This document shows positions 1 to 5,911 of a stretch of 14,803 bases of DNA, in pieces. The stretch lies in contig JBCCLI010000141.1 of NCBI GenBank assembly GCA_039026975.1, positions 1 to 14,803 on the forward strand, written 5' to 3'. Below the pieces are notes generated by a model. It did not search any database. It saw nothing but the letters and a program-made list of their open reading frames with translations, and had not been told where the DNA came from. Positions within the stretch are counted from its first letter, which is position 1; every line of letters begins with the position of its first letter. Source of the stretch: JBCBKZ01 sp039026975 (GTDB lineage: Bacteria > Bacteroidota > Bacteroidia > J057). The position numbers and the translations under genes were made by a program.

Positions 1-116
1 GCATACACCCTGACCTGGACACTGAGTATAATGTTTCTTTTGAAGGAGAAGGGGTTACGGCAGTTTCAAACGGGAGCAACAGCTCGCAGTCAGGCCTGGC
101 TACCTCATCTACCTAA
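1..116 (+). CDS. C-terminal end of an unidentified protein (partial)
   Basis: The third forward frame is open from the left edge to a TAA at 114-116. It gives about 37 residues that read like a natural protein end: acidic and polar, with Asp-Leu-Asp-Thr-Glu-Tyr followed by a Ser/Asn/Gly-rich tail ending in Ser-Ser-Thr. The first forward frame is also open, up to a TAG at 121-123, but its Trp- and Gln-rich composition is less protein-like. Too little is visible to assign a family. The Ser/Gly-rich tail would fit a flexible or exported C-terminus, but that is a guess. The gene starts outside the window. Confidence 0.45.
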   Translation, partial: IHPDLDTEYNVSFEGEGVTAVSNGSNSSQSGLATSST

Positions 117-135
117 AAAATAGCTCATAAAGTAC

Positions 136-181
136 ATATCCATTTCTTTCAGGTAAGCTGGAAGAAAGGGATATTTCTTTT
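136..181 (+). terminator. Possible intrinsic terminator after the left-edge gene
   Basis: An imperfect inverted repeat, with arms around 136-150 and 161-174, closes over a roughly 10-base loop and is followed by a T-rich run (TTTCTTTT). It lies about 20 bases past the TAA of the partial gene, where a terminator would be expected. The stem is A/T-rich and has a mismatch or bulge, so this is a weak call. Confidence 0.3.
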
Positions 182-274
182 AGGACGTATTTCCCTACCT
201 ATTAGTTAACCATCTCAGGTATCTTAGCATTCAAATAGTGAGGCCATCCCTTAAAATGGGCTACTTACTCTAGG

Positions 275-292
275 GGGTAAATTGATTTACCC
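275..292. repeat. Near-perfect 18-bp palindrome
   Basis: GGGTAAAT and ATTTACCC are exact reverse complements separated only by TG. So tight a centre cannot form a normal RNA loop without opening inner pairs, so it could be a protein-binding dyad as easily as an RNA hairpin. No gene start lies just downstream on either strand, so there is no obvious gene for it to regulate. Confidence 0.5.
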
Positions 293-401
293 GGTGAACA
301 AATCCTCTCCTATTATGGGCTTAATTTTTACCACTGAATAAAATGGCAGGCTTATCCCTACCATGGATCTGCTGTTTCACCCACAGGCTGATTTTCAGGG
401 C

Positions 402-425
402 AAATACCTCTAGGAAAAGGTATTT
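402..425. repeat. 8-bp-arm hairpin, AAATACCT / AGGTATTT
   Basis: Perfect 8-base arms (402-409 and 418-425) enclose an 8-base loop. On the plus strand the hairpin is followed by only two more T residues, so it resembles a weak terminator for transcripts from the left. It lies just beyond the strong minus-strand terminator at 455-480 and could be a backup stop in either direction. Confidence 0.4.
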
Positions 426-454
426 TTCATAGAACGCCATCCAAAGGATACTGC

Positions 455-480
455 AAAAAAAAGACGGCCTGAGGCCGCCT
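455..480 (-). terminator. Strong rho-independent terminator of the coiled-coil lipoprotein gene
   Basis: Read on the minus strand, AGGCGGCC pairs with GGCCGTCT (one G-U pair) across a TCA loop and runs into eight T residues. This is a textbook GC-rich stem plus U-tract. It starts about 20 bases after the stop of the 500-1141 gene. It may end a transcript that also carries pheS, since only 46 bases separate those two genes. Confidence 0.9.
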
Positions 481-499
481 GTAAATTGACTGAGAATCC

Positions 500-1141
500 T
501 TATATGTTCCCAATCTTAGTTTCGTAGAGAGCCTTACTTTCATTGATACTGCTAGTAAGCTCTTCCATGATCACGTTCACACGGTTCTCAATGCTGATCA
601 GACCATCATTGATTTCAGCTATTTGGCCTATCCCATAGGCTACTTCCAAGGCTTTCACCACATCTATAGCCTCATCATGAAGGGAGCGTAAATTATTAAT
701 AGCCTCTTCCGTTCTAGCTAATGTTTTTTCATAATCATTCCTGGCGGTGGTAAGGGCCTGCTGCAATGTTCCTCTAGTAGATACATTATTAAGGCCTGAA
801 GTCTGTCTATCAAGTGCATTGAAGAGATTTTCTGCATCTTGCTTAAGTGCTTCATACTCCTTAAAGAGGGTATTTACCTGCTTATCTACATTATTCCACT
901 TACCGTATACCCTGGCAAATTCCTTATCAGTATTCTTGGCATTTTCTAAGGCTGCCTGCAGGCCGTTTAATAGCTCTACGCCATCTTCTACTCTTTCATT
1001 CGCTTTTACCTTTTGATCTTCAAAGCTCGCGATCTGAGTACGAAATTTTTTCTTGTATTTAGGGAGATCCTCCGGGCTTTTATTATTACAGGCTCCTATG
1101 AGAATCCCTACTAAAAGTGCTATAAGGCTGATGCGTCTCAT
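500..1141 (-). CDS. Coiled-coil lipoprotein of unknown function
   Basis: The 213-residue protein begins with two arginines and a hydrophobic stretch ending in Ile-Gly-Ala-Cys, a clear lipobox with the lipidated cysteine at residue 18. It should therefore be an anchored lipoprotein. The residues after the cysteine (Asn-Asn-Lys) are not the acidic signal linked to surface display in Bacteroidota, so a periplasm-facing location is more likely. The rest (about 27-205) is charged and nearly proline-free, with heptad-like spacing of Leu, Val and Ile, which predicts long helices or a coiled coil. A Gly/Ser/Thr-containing break near 115-125 and a Gly-Ile-Gly near 170 probably separate helices. I do not recognise a named family; it only loosely recalls the YkyA-type coiled-coil lipoproteins. 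It lies 46 bases after pheS on the same strand and ends at a strong terminator. Confidence 0.85.
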   Translation of the reverse strand: MRRISLIALLVGILIGACNNKSPEDLPKYKKKFRTQIASFEDQKVKANERVEDGVELLNGLQAALENAKNTDKEFARVYGKWNNVDKQVNTLFKEYEALKQDAENLFNALDRQTSGLNNVSTRGTLQQALTTARNDYEKTLARTEEAINNLRSLHDEAIDVVKALEVAYGIGQIAEINDGLISIENRVNVIMEELTSSINESKALYETKIGNI

Positions 1142-1187
1142 AAAGTGGTATTTTGCTATTGGATAGCGTTAGTGGTTAAACGTCACA

Positions 1188-2207
1188 TTAAATTTTCTCA
1201 AACTGCCTGAGGAACCGTATATCATTCTGTGAATAAAGCCTTAGGTCTGGCACTCTATACTTTAACTGGGCTATTCTCTCTACCCCCATCCCGAAGGCGA
1301 ATCCTGAAAAACGGTCAGGATCTATGTTCGTATTGCGGAAAAGAGCAGGGTCTACCATCCCACACCCCATGATTTCTACCCATCCTGTATACTTACAGAT
1401 GTTACAACCTTTACCTCCACAAATTTGGCAGGAAATATCCATCTCAGCACTGATTTCTGTAAATGGGAAGTAAGAAGGCCGTAGCCTGATCTCGACATCA
1501 TCTCCGAACATCTCTTTGGCGAAGTACAATAGGGCCTGCTTCATATCAGCAAAGCTGATGCCTTCATCTACCGCTAATCCCTCTACCTGATGGAAGAAGC
1601 AGTGAGAACGGGCAGAGATAGCCTCATTTCTGTATACTCGCCCAGGTGCTAACACCCTGATAGGGGGATTCCCTTCTTCCATGGCTCTAATCTGCACAGG
1701 GGAAGTATGGGTACGCAACACAAAATCAGGATCTCTGGAAACAAAAAAGGTATCCTGCATATCCCTGGCAGGATGGTTAGGGGGAAAGTTAAGAGCAGAA
1801 AAGTTATGCCAGTCATCCTCTATCTCAGGCCCCTCAGCTACGGAAAAGCCTATCTTATTAAAGATCTCTATAATCCTTGCCATGGTGATGGAGAGGGGAT
1901 GTCTGGCCCCTGTACGGAAGGGGTCCCCGGGAAGCGTTAGGTCATGAGGCTGGTCAGCTGCTCTATTTACCGCCACTACAGCCTTCTCTCCTTCTTTCAG
2001 CCGGTTATTGGCCAGGGTTTTTAGGTCGTTCAACGCTTTTCCTAACGTTCTTTTCTGCTCTGAAGGGAGTGTTCGGAACTCTGCCACTAAATCATTAATG
2101 ACAGCTTTTTTATTAGTGTAGGAACGCTTAAAAGCATCCAGGCTACCTGTATCAGAGAATGTATATGCCTGGATTTCTGAGACCAGACGCTTAATTTTTT
2201 CTTCCAT
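1188..2207 (-). CDS. pheS: Phenylalanine--tRNA ligase alpha subunit
   Basis: This is the catalytic alpha subunit of the alpha2-beta2 cytoplasmic enzyme that charges tRNA-Phe with phenylalanine using ATP. Its 339 residues are normal for bacterial PheS. The N-terminal helical arm (about 1-85) leads into the class II synthetase core: His-Pro-Leu at 103-105, the motif 2 region with Arg-Thr-His-Thr-Ser-Pro at 165-170 and Pro-Gly-Arg-Val-Tyr-Arg-Asn at 188-194, Phe-His-Gln at 205-207, and motif 3 around 302-317 (Gly-Met-Gly-Val-Glu-Arg). Four cysteines at 260, 263, 268 and 271 (CxxC-x4-CxxC) form a likely zinc-binding insert seen in many, but not all, bacterial PheS proteins. The beta-subunit gene pheT is not next to it, which is common in Bacteroidota. 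The ATG start gives the expected N-terminus. Confidence 0.98.
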   Translation of the reverse strand: MEEKIKRLVSEIQAYTFSDTGSLDAFKRSYTNKKAVINDLVAEFRTLPSEQKRTLGKALNDLKTLANNRLKEGEKAVVAVNRAADQPHDLTLPGDPFRTGARHPLSITMARIIEIFNKIGFSVAEGPEIEDDWHNFSALNFPPNHPARDMQDTFFVSRDPDFVLRTHTSPVQIRAMEEGNPPIRVLAPGRVYRNEAISARSHCFFHQVEGLAVDEGISFADMKQALLYFAKEMFGDDVEIRLRPSYFPFTEISAEMDISCQICGGKGCNICKYTGWVEIMGCGMVDPALFRNTNIDPDRFSGFAFGMGVERIAQLKYRVPDLRLYSQNDIRFLRQFEKI

Positions 2208-2223
2208 AATGATTTTTCCCCTG

Positions 2224-2231
2224 CAAAAGTA
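2224..2231 (-). promoter_or_regulatory. Possible -7 box upstream of pheS
   Basis: On the minus strand TACTTTTG matches the Bacteroidota -7 consensus TAnnTTTG exactly and ends 16 bases before the pheS ATG. I found no clear TTG or TTTG -33 element at the usual distance. An 8-base motif with two free positions also occurs by chance, so confidence is low. Confidence 0.35.
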
Positions 2232-2326
2232 AAAAAGTTTCTCTTACTCACAGATAAATTACCTGAAAGTAGGTTGGGTCTTTAATGATGAAAGACAAGC
2301 TAAATGTTAGAAATAAGGGTTTGTAG

Positions 2327-2358
2327 AGAGAATAGAATGTGGGAGTACAGTATTCTCT
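2327..2358 (-). repeat. Inverted repeat just after the LRR gene
   Basis: AGAGAATA (2327-2334) and TATTCTCT (2351-2358) are perfect 8-base arms around a 16-base loop, beginning five bases past the LRR gene stop. The position suggests transcript 3'-end formation, but the stem is A/T-rich and is not followed by a T-run on the minus strand. It is not a standard intrinsic terminator. Confidence 0.35.
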
Positions 2359-2363
2359 ATGGC

Positions 2364-2915
2364 TTAATATCTTACTTCACACCTTCTGAGAAGCTGTCTG
2401 AGTTGCTGGATCTCCCAGTGTGTAACAGGATTAAATGATAAGTCTAATATTCTGATATGGGAAAGTCCCCCGAACCAGGCAGGGATTTCTGTGAGCTTAT
2501 TCTTACTGATGTACAAGTAGGTCAGGAATTTGAGATTCTTCATACTTACGGGTAAGGACCTTAGCTTATTTCTTGAGAGAATGAGCGTTTCCAACTTAGT
2601 AAGAGAGGAAATTTCTTCTGGGATAGATAGCAGCTTATTCCCACTTAGATTTAAAGCCTGAAGGTTAGGGTAGTTGAGAACTTCCAGTGGAAACTGCTTG
2701 AGTTTTTGGTTTTCTAAACTCAGCTTATACACGTTTTCAGGATCTCTTTGAGCTTCCACTATGCTATGAACCCATACTTTAGCGCTTAGCTGTTGAGAAC
2801 TTAGTAGACGCATAGTATCAGGAGCGGCAGCTTCCTCTTGGCTGAAAACAGCTGAGAGTATCAGGAGAAAAAGACAAAAAAATGTAATACCTACTTTGTA
2901 ATTCAAATCCGTCAT
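2364..2915 (-). CDS. Secreted leucine-rich-repeat protein
   Basis: This 183-residue protein starts with a hydrophobic signal sequence (about 8-25) ending in Ala-Val-Phe-Ser-Gln, a good signal peptidase I site, so it should be exported. From about residue 62 it carries four to five 23-residue leucine-rich repeats (near 62-84, 85-107, 108-130, 131-153 and a last partial from 154). Typical landmarks are Leu-xx-Leu-xLeu-Ser-xAsn-Lys-Leu followed by Ile/Leu-Pro. This spacing matches the LRR type common in bacterial and plant proteins. The solenoid probably binds another protein, and nothing in the sequence suggests an enzyme. The protein is short for this class and has no C-terminal sorting domain, so it may be periplasmic. 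GGAAGGGG upstream of the ATG is a plausible but distant ribosome-binding site. Its ligand cannot be inferred. Confidence 0.9.
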   Translation of the reverse strand: MTDLNYKVGITFFCLFLLILSAVFSQEEAAAPDTMRLLSSQQLSAKVWVHSIVEAQRDPENVYKLSLENQKLKQFPLEVLNYPNLQALNLSGNKLLSIPEEISSLTKLETLILSRNKLRSLPVSMKNLKFLTYLYISKNKLTEIPAWFGGLSHIRILDLSFNPVTHWEIQQLRQLLRRCEVRY

Positions 2916-2995
2916 AGCTTCACCCCTTCCAAGTCTGTTTCCCCAAGTTTTATGGACATAAAGAGAACATTTAAACGCCTTATATGCAATATAGG

Positions 2996-3367
2996 CTAAA
3001 TATCCTGTACGATAAAGATGCCGTTTTTATTCTGATCATAGAAGCCAAATTCATGTGTACCCCATGGAGTACTAAGCCTGAGCTTCTCCGGAGAAATAGT
3101 CCCCCTCCCTACAAACTCTTCAAATAAGGGCTGTATATCTTTTACAAATATCTTCATGACAGACCCTCCCAATAAAGGGTCATCTACTGTATCAGCATGC
3201 CACTGTAAATGAAAACAGAGATGATCTCTTCTTAGTACAGCGTACATATGGTCTCCAGACATTTTCATAAATCCAGTTTTCTCCTCATACCAATTAATAT
3301 CTCTTTCTATGTCAGAGGAGGGAAGAACGGGTTCTATTTGAATAAAAGGGGAAGGCTTAGGCTCCAT
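2996..3367 (-). CDS. VOC/glyoxalase-fold protein, bleomycin-resistance-like
   Basis: The 123-residue protein fits a single-chain vicinal oxygen chelate protein made of two beta-alpha-beta-beta-beta modules. Visible marks are the opening Ile-Glu-Pro-Val-Leu-Pro-Ser-Ser-Asp-Ile (11-20) with Trp-Tyr a few residues later (26-27), typical of the bleomycin-resistance/dioxygenase branch. A second-half Pro-Trp-Gly-Thr-His-Glu-Phe (101-107) precedes the Tyr-Asp-Gln-Asn-Lys-Asn-Gly turn. The histidine usual at the first metal site of true glyoxalase I is replaced by Pro13, so a metal-dependent lyase is unlikely. Proteins of this branch often bind a hydrophobic ligand. The substrate is unknown, and antibiotic resistance should not be assumed. 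It diverges from the DUF2805 gene with only 35 bases between the starts. Confidence 0.85.
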   Translation of the reverse strand: MEPKPSPFIQIEPVLPSSDIERDINWYEEKTGFMKMSGDHMYAVLRRDHLCFHLQWHADTVDDPLLGGSVMKIFVKDIQPLFEEFVGRGTISPEKLRLSTPWGTHEFGFYDQNKNGIFIVQDI

Positions 3368-3402
3368 ATGAACAAAAGTTACGTATTAGCAGTAATTTAT
3401 AT

Positions 3403-3693
3403 GTGAGTAAAAGAAAAAACATATCCCTTTCCCCAGAGGAAGTAGACAGAGTCATAGAAATGGCGTGGGAAGATAGAACACCCTTTGATGCTATTCAAGA
3501 TCAGTTTGGAATAGCAGAAAAAGAAGTAATCAAGATTATGCGCAGAGAGATGAAGCCCTCAAGCTTCCGTATGTGGCGAGAGCGAGTACAGCGCAGGGCT
3601 ACCAAGCATAGAGCTAAACGAGAAGAGTCTATAGACCGGTTTAAGTGCAGCCGTCAGCGCACTATCTCACTCAATAAAATTTCAAAGCGGTAA
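3403..3693 (+). CDS. DUF2805 / TIGR03643 family helix-turn-helix protein
   Basis: The 96-residue product matches my memory of the DUF2805/TIGR03643 family of small uncharacterised proteins. The conserved core is Pro-Glu-Glu-Val-Asp-Arg-Val-Ile-Glu-Met-Ala-Trp-Glu-Asp-Arg-Thr-Pro-Phe (11-28), then Asp-Gln-Phe-Gly-Ile (33-37), Glu-Val-Ile-Lys-Ile-Met-Arg (41-47) and Phe-Arg-Met-Trp-Arg-Glu-Arg-Val (55-62). The middle reads like a helix-turn-helix similar to sigma region 4. The C-terminus (about 59-96) is rich in Arg and Lys, which fits nucleic-acid binding. The start is a GTG; the overlapping ATG two bases earlier runs into TGA at once, and the next in-frame ATG would remove the conserved N-terminus. 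The gene ends 11 bases from the convergent TonB-domain gene. The role is unknown; DNA binding is inferred. Confidence 0.88.
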   Translation: MSKRKNISLSPEEVDRVIEMAWEDRTPFDAIQDQFGIAEKEVIKIMRREMKPSSFRMWRERVQRRATKHRAKREESIDRFKCSRQRTISLNKISKR

Positions 3694-3704
3694 TTTAACA
3701 GAGG

Positions 3705-4160
3705 CTATTCTTGTACTTGCAGGCTAAATATAAACGGAATAGTGGTCCATGTCTGAACATTTACTCCATTTCTTTTCTCAGGAGTAAAATTGAGTTCGTC
3801 TATGTACATTTCTACGGCCTTAGTTAATAGTGGATTAGGATCTGCCGTAATTTTGTGGAACTTGTATTGTCCATTCTCATCTACTAATATCCTGATAAGC
3901 ACGGTACCTTCTATCCCCTTTTCTCTTGCCTGATTTGGATACCCAATTTTCTGCTTGATTTCCGGTAAGTTGGTGGGAGTAGCTGACTGATAGTTCTCAA
4001 GTGTTTCCAGCCCAGACTCATTCATCTCTCTTTTTTCTATTTCTTCTCTAACTGTTTCCTCATGAGACTTAGAAGGATAGGTAGAACCACTTTGCATATA
4101 GTATAGCCCACTGAGGATTCCTAATGAGATAAGCGTGATAAATAAGGTGCGATTAGACAT
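3705..4160 (-). CDS. Short single-span protein with TonB C-terminal domain
   Basis: The 151-residue protein has an N-terminal membrane anchor (about 5-21), a charged linker (22-65) and a TonB_C domain (about 66-149). Family signatures are Ile-Gly-Tyr-Pro-xx-Ala-Arg-xxGly-Ile-Glu-Gly-Thr-Val (72-87), Val-Asp-Glu-Asn-Gly (93-97), Phe-Thr-Pro (125-127) and the closing Thr-Ile-Pro-Phe-Ile-Phe. A full TonB joins ExbB/ExbD in the inner membrane and reaches across the periplasm to outer-membrane receptors. Here the linker is only about 44 residues and lacks a Pro-Lys/Pro-Glu stretch, and no exbB, exbD or receptor gene is nearby. It may work over a short distance or have another role. Energy transduction is therefore uncertain although the domain call is firm. 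It converges with the DUF2805 gene and diverges from the HtrA gene. Confidence 0.9.
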   Translation of the reverse strand: MSNRTLFITLISLGILSGLYYMQSGSTYPSKSHEETVREEIEKREMNESGLETLENYQSATPTNLPEIKQKIGYPNQAREKGIEGTVLIRILVDENGQYKFHKITADPNPLLTKAVEMYIDELNFTPEKRNGVNVQTWTTIPFIFSLQVQE

Positions 4161-4314
4161 GCGTGCGTAGGTTTAGTAAACGTCAAAAATGGATGTCAGA
4201 ATGTATAGGTGTAAACTTGTATACGTAAACTACGTCTCAATGATACAGTCAGACTGGAAAAATGTGTTAATAGGAAGTTAAGCTACCCATCAGGTAAAAA
4301 CACGTATATTCCTA

Positions 4315-4343
4315 TTGCGTATAATTAAGTGTTGGTATATTTA
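4315..4343 (+). promoter_or_regulatory. Candidate promoter of the HtrA-type protease gene
   Basis: TTG at 4315-4317 and TATATTTA at 4336-4343 (one mismatch to TAnnTTTG) are separated by 18 bases, close to Bacteroidota promoter spacing. Transcription would begin around 4350, about 25 bases before the ATG at 4375. If real, the TTG at 4315, which also opens the longest reading frame, is a promoter element and not a start codon. Confidence 0.35.
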
Positions 4344-4374
4344 TTGGGAATTTCGAATCAATTTTTTCAAAAGC

Positions 4375-5844
4375 ATGGATATGAAATCTGTACTCGTTAA
4401 TGCGGGGGTGGCCCTGGCCATTAGCTGTCTCAGCATCTTTATTTACCACCAGGGCATAAGTGACACATCATTTTCTTCTCCTTCAGATTCAGAACTGCTA
4501 ACCACACAGGTGAACATGCCTGTATATGCATCTACTGCTGATGGAGTAGTAAGCCTACCCCCTGATTTCCGTTCAGCTGCCAGGACTACCATGCCAGCCG
4601 TAGTGCACATTAAGTCATATAGAACCTACACCAGGAGGAGAAGCTCCATTTACGAAGAGTTTTTTGGGATGGGGAGGTCTGAATCTAATGACAGGAATAA
4701 AATTTCCACAGGCTCAGGGGTGATCATTAGCCAGGATGGTTACATAGTGACTAATAACCACGTGATAGAAAGCGCTGATGAGTTAGAGATTACCATGTAT
4801 AATAATAAGACTTATAAAGCTACAGTGATAGGGACTGACCCTACTACTGACTTAGGACTCATTCAAATTCAAGATAAAGGCTTACCTGTACTAGAATTAG
4901 CTAACTCTGATAATGCCAGCGTTGGGGAATGGGTATTGGCCGTAGGAAATCCATTTAATATTGGACCTACTGCTACAGCAGGTATCGTAAGTGCAATCGG
5001 TAGAGACCTTGACATCATTAAGAACGAATTATCCATAGAATCCTTCATCCAGACAGATGCGGCTGTCAATCCGGGAAATAGTGGGGGTGCCCTGGTAAAT
5101 ACAGACGGAAGCCTGCTAGGAATTAACACTGCTATAGCTTCCCCTACAGGAACTTACGCTGGTTACGCCTTTGCTGTTCCTGCAAACATTGTGCGAAAGG
5201 TAGTAGAGGATTTACGCATATATGGCGCTGTCCAGAGAGGATATATAGGTATTAGCAGGGTGATCAACCTAAACTCTACTGTAGCTGAAAAGCTAGACAT
5301 TTCTCTCACAGAAGGTGTGTATGTAGAGTCTATGGCCTCAAGGAGTGCTGCTGCTGAAGCAGGCATCAGAGAAGGAGACGTGATTACCCGTGTAGATAAT
5401 ATTCCGGTTAAGAGTGATGCTCGCCTTAAGGAACTTATAGGGAGAAATCGTCCGGGAGATATAGTGAAAATTACGATTAACAGGCGAGGTGCCTACAGAG
5501 ACTTTGACGTGAGGCTTACTAATGAGGCTGGAAGAACACGCATAGAAGCAGGAAAAAGAAATGAGTTTCTGAACGCCTTAGGCATGGAACTAGAAAACCT
5601 GCCTGCAAGGTTCCTTAATGAGTATGGAGTTGAGAATGGGGTAAGGGTATCCAAGCTGTACGCAGGAAAAATTAGAAGCCAAACAGATATGAAGGAAGGC
5701 TTTGTTATTCTCAATATAGATAACCAGGAAGTATATAATGTAGATGACGTTATTCAACAATTAGAACAGAAGAGAGGAGAGGTGAATCTGGAAGGATTCT
5801 ACCCTGGAAGAAGATATTTATACAACTTTGACATAGAATTATAG
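4375..5844 (+). CDS. HtrA/DegP-type periplasmic serine protease
   Basis: This is a Do-family protease/chaperone that removes misfolded envelope proteins. Numbered from the ATG at 4375 (489 residues), a membrane-anchor or uncleaved signal segment lies at about 4-24. The trypsin-like domain follows, with the complete triad: His129 in Thr-Asn-Asn-His-Val, Asp159 in Thr-Thr-Asp-Leu-Gly-Leu, and Ser236 in Asn-Pro-Gly-Asn-Ser-Gly-Gly-Ala. A first PDZ domain spans about 289-380, and a second, shorter PDZ-like domain about 400-489. The frame is open back to a TTG at 4315, but the first 20 residues would be an unlikely Trp/Tyr/Cys-rich extension overlapping a promoter-like site. ATG 4375 or 4381 gives a normal signal sequence. 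No regulator gene is adjacent. The gene ends at a shared bidirectional terminator. Family assignment is firm; exact DegP/DegQ-type behaviour is not known. Confidence 0.96.
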   Translation: MDMKSVLVNAGVALAISCLSIFIYHQGISDTSFSSPSDSELLTTQVNMPVYASTADGVVSLPPDFRSAARTTMPAVVHIKSYRTYTRRRSSIYEEFFGMGRSESNDRNKISTGSGVIISQDGYIVTNNHVIESADELEITMYNNKTYKATVIGTDPTTDLGLIQIQDKGLPVLELANSDNASVGEWVLAVGNPFNIGPTATAGIVSAIGRDLDIIKNELSIESFIQTDAAVNPGNSGGALVNTDGSLLGINTAIASPTGTYAGYAFAVPANIVRKVVEDLRIYGAVQRGYIGISRVINLNSTVAEKLDISLTEGVYVESMASRSAAAEAGIREGDVITRVDNIPVKSDARLKELIGRNRPGDIVKITINRRGAYRDFDVRLTNEAGRTRIEAGKRNEFLNALGMELENLPARFLNEYGVENGVRVSKLYAGKIRSQTDMKEGFVILNIDNQEVYNVDDVIQQLEQKRGEVNLEGFYPGRRYLYNFDIEL

Positions 5845-5861
5845 GTTGTAGCGCCAGCACG

Positions 5862-5899
5862 AAAAAAGGGGGAAAGCTTGGTGGCTTTCCCCCTTTTTT
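5862..5899. terminator. Perfect bidirectional intrinsic terminator
   Basis: Two exact 16-base arms (5862-5877 and 5884-5899) enclose a 6-base loop. Each arm has five G or C residues next to an A6/T6 run, so either strand gives a stable stem followed by a U-tract. It sits 17 bases after the protease stop (+) and 12 bases after the metalloprotease lipoprotein stop (-), so it can end both convergent transcripts. Confidence 0.95.
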
Positions 5900-5911
5900 A
5901 TATGAGAACTG

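Larger units (their letters stand above)
117..499. other. Noncoding stretch with two inverted repeats
   Basis: I see no credible gene in these 383 bases. The longest small frame I noticed is 29 codons and has no supporting feature. The stretch holds a weak terminator-like hairpin near 136-181, an 18-base palindrome at 275-292, a hairpin at 402-425, and the strong minus-strand terminator at 455-480. It separates a plus-strand gene end from a minus-strand gene end, so it is a convergent intergenic region. It is longer than such regions usually need to be. Confidence 0.6.

Noticed and set aside
343..432. A 29-codon plus-strand open frame in the left noncoding stretch
   Set aside because: Its Cys/Arg/Phe-rich product resembles nothing known, it has no ribosome-binding site and it overlaps the 402-425 hairpin. 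Frames of this length arise by chance.
2996..3367. Annotating the VOC protein as a bleomycin-resistance gene
   Set aside because: The fold matches that branch, but most such chromosomal proteins are not resistance factors and nothing nearby suggests resistance.
3368..3402. TAACTTTTG upstream of the VOC gene as a -7 box
   Set aside because: It has three instead of two bases between TA and TTTG, and no -33 element is at the right distance.
4161..4374. Repeated GTAAACGTC/GTATACGTAAAC-like words between the TonB-domain and HtrA genes as operators
   Set aside because: The copies are short, irregularly spaced and imperfect. I could not define a consistent site.
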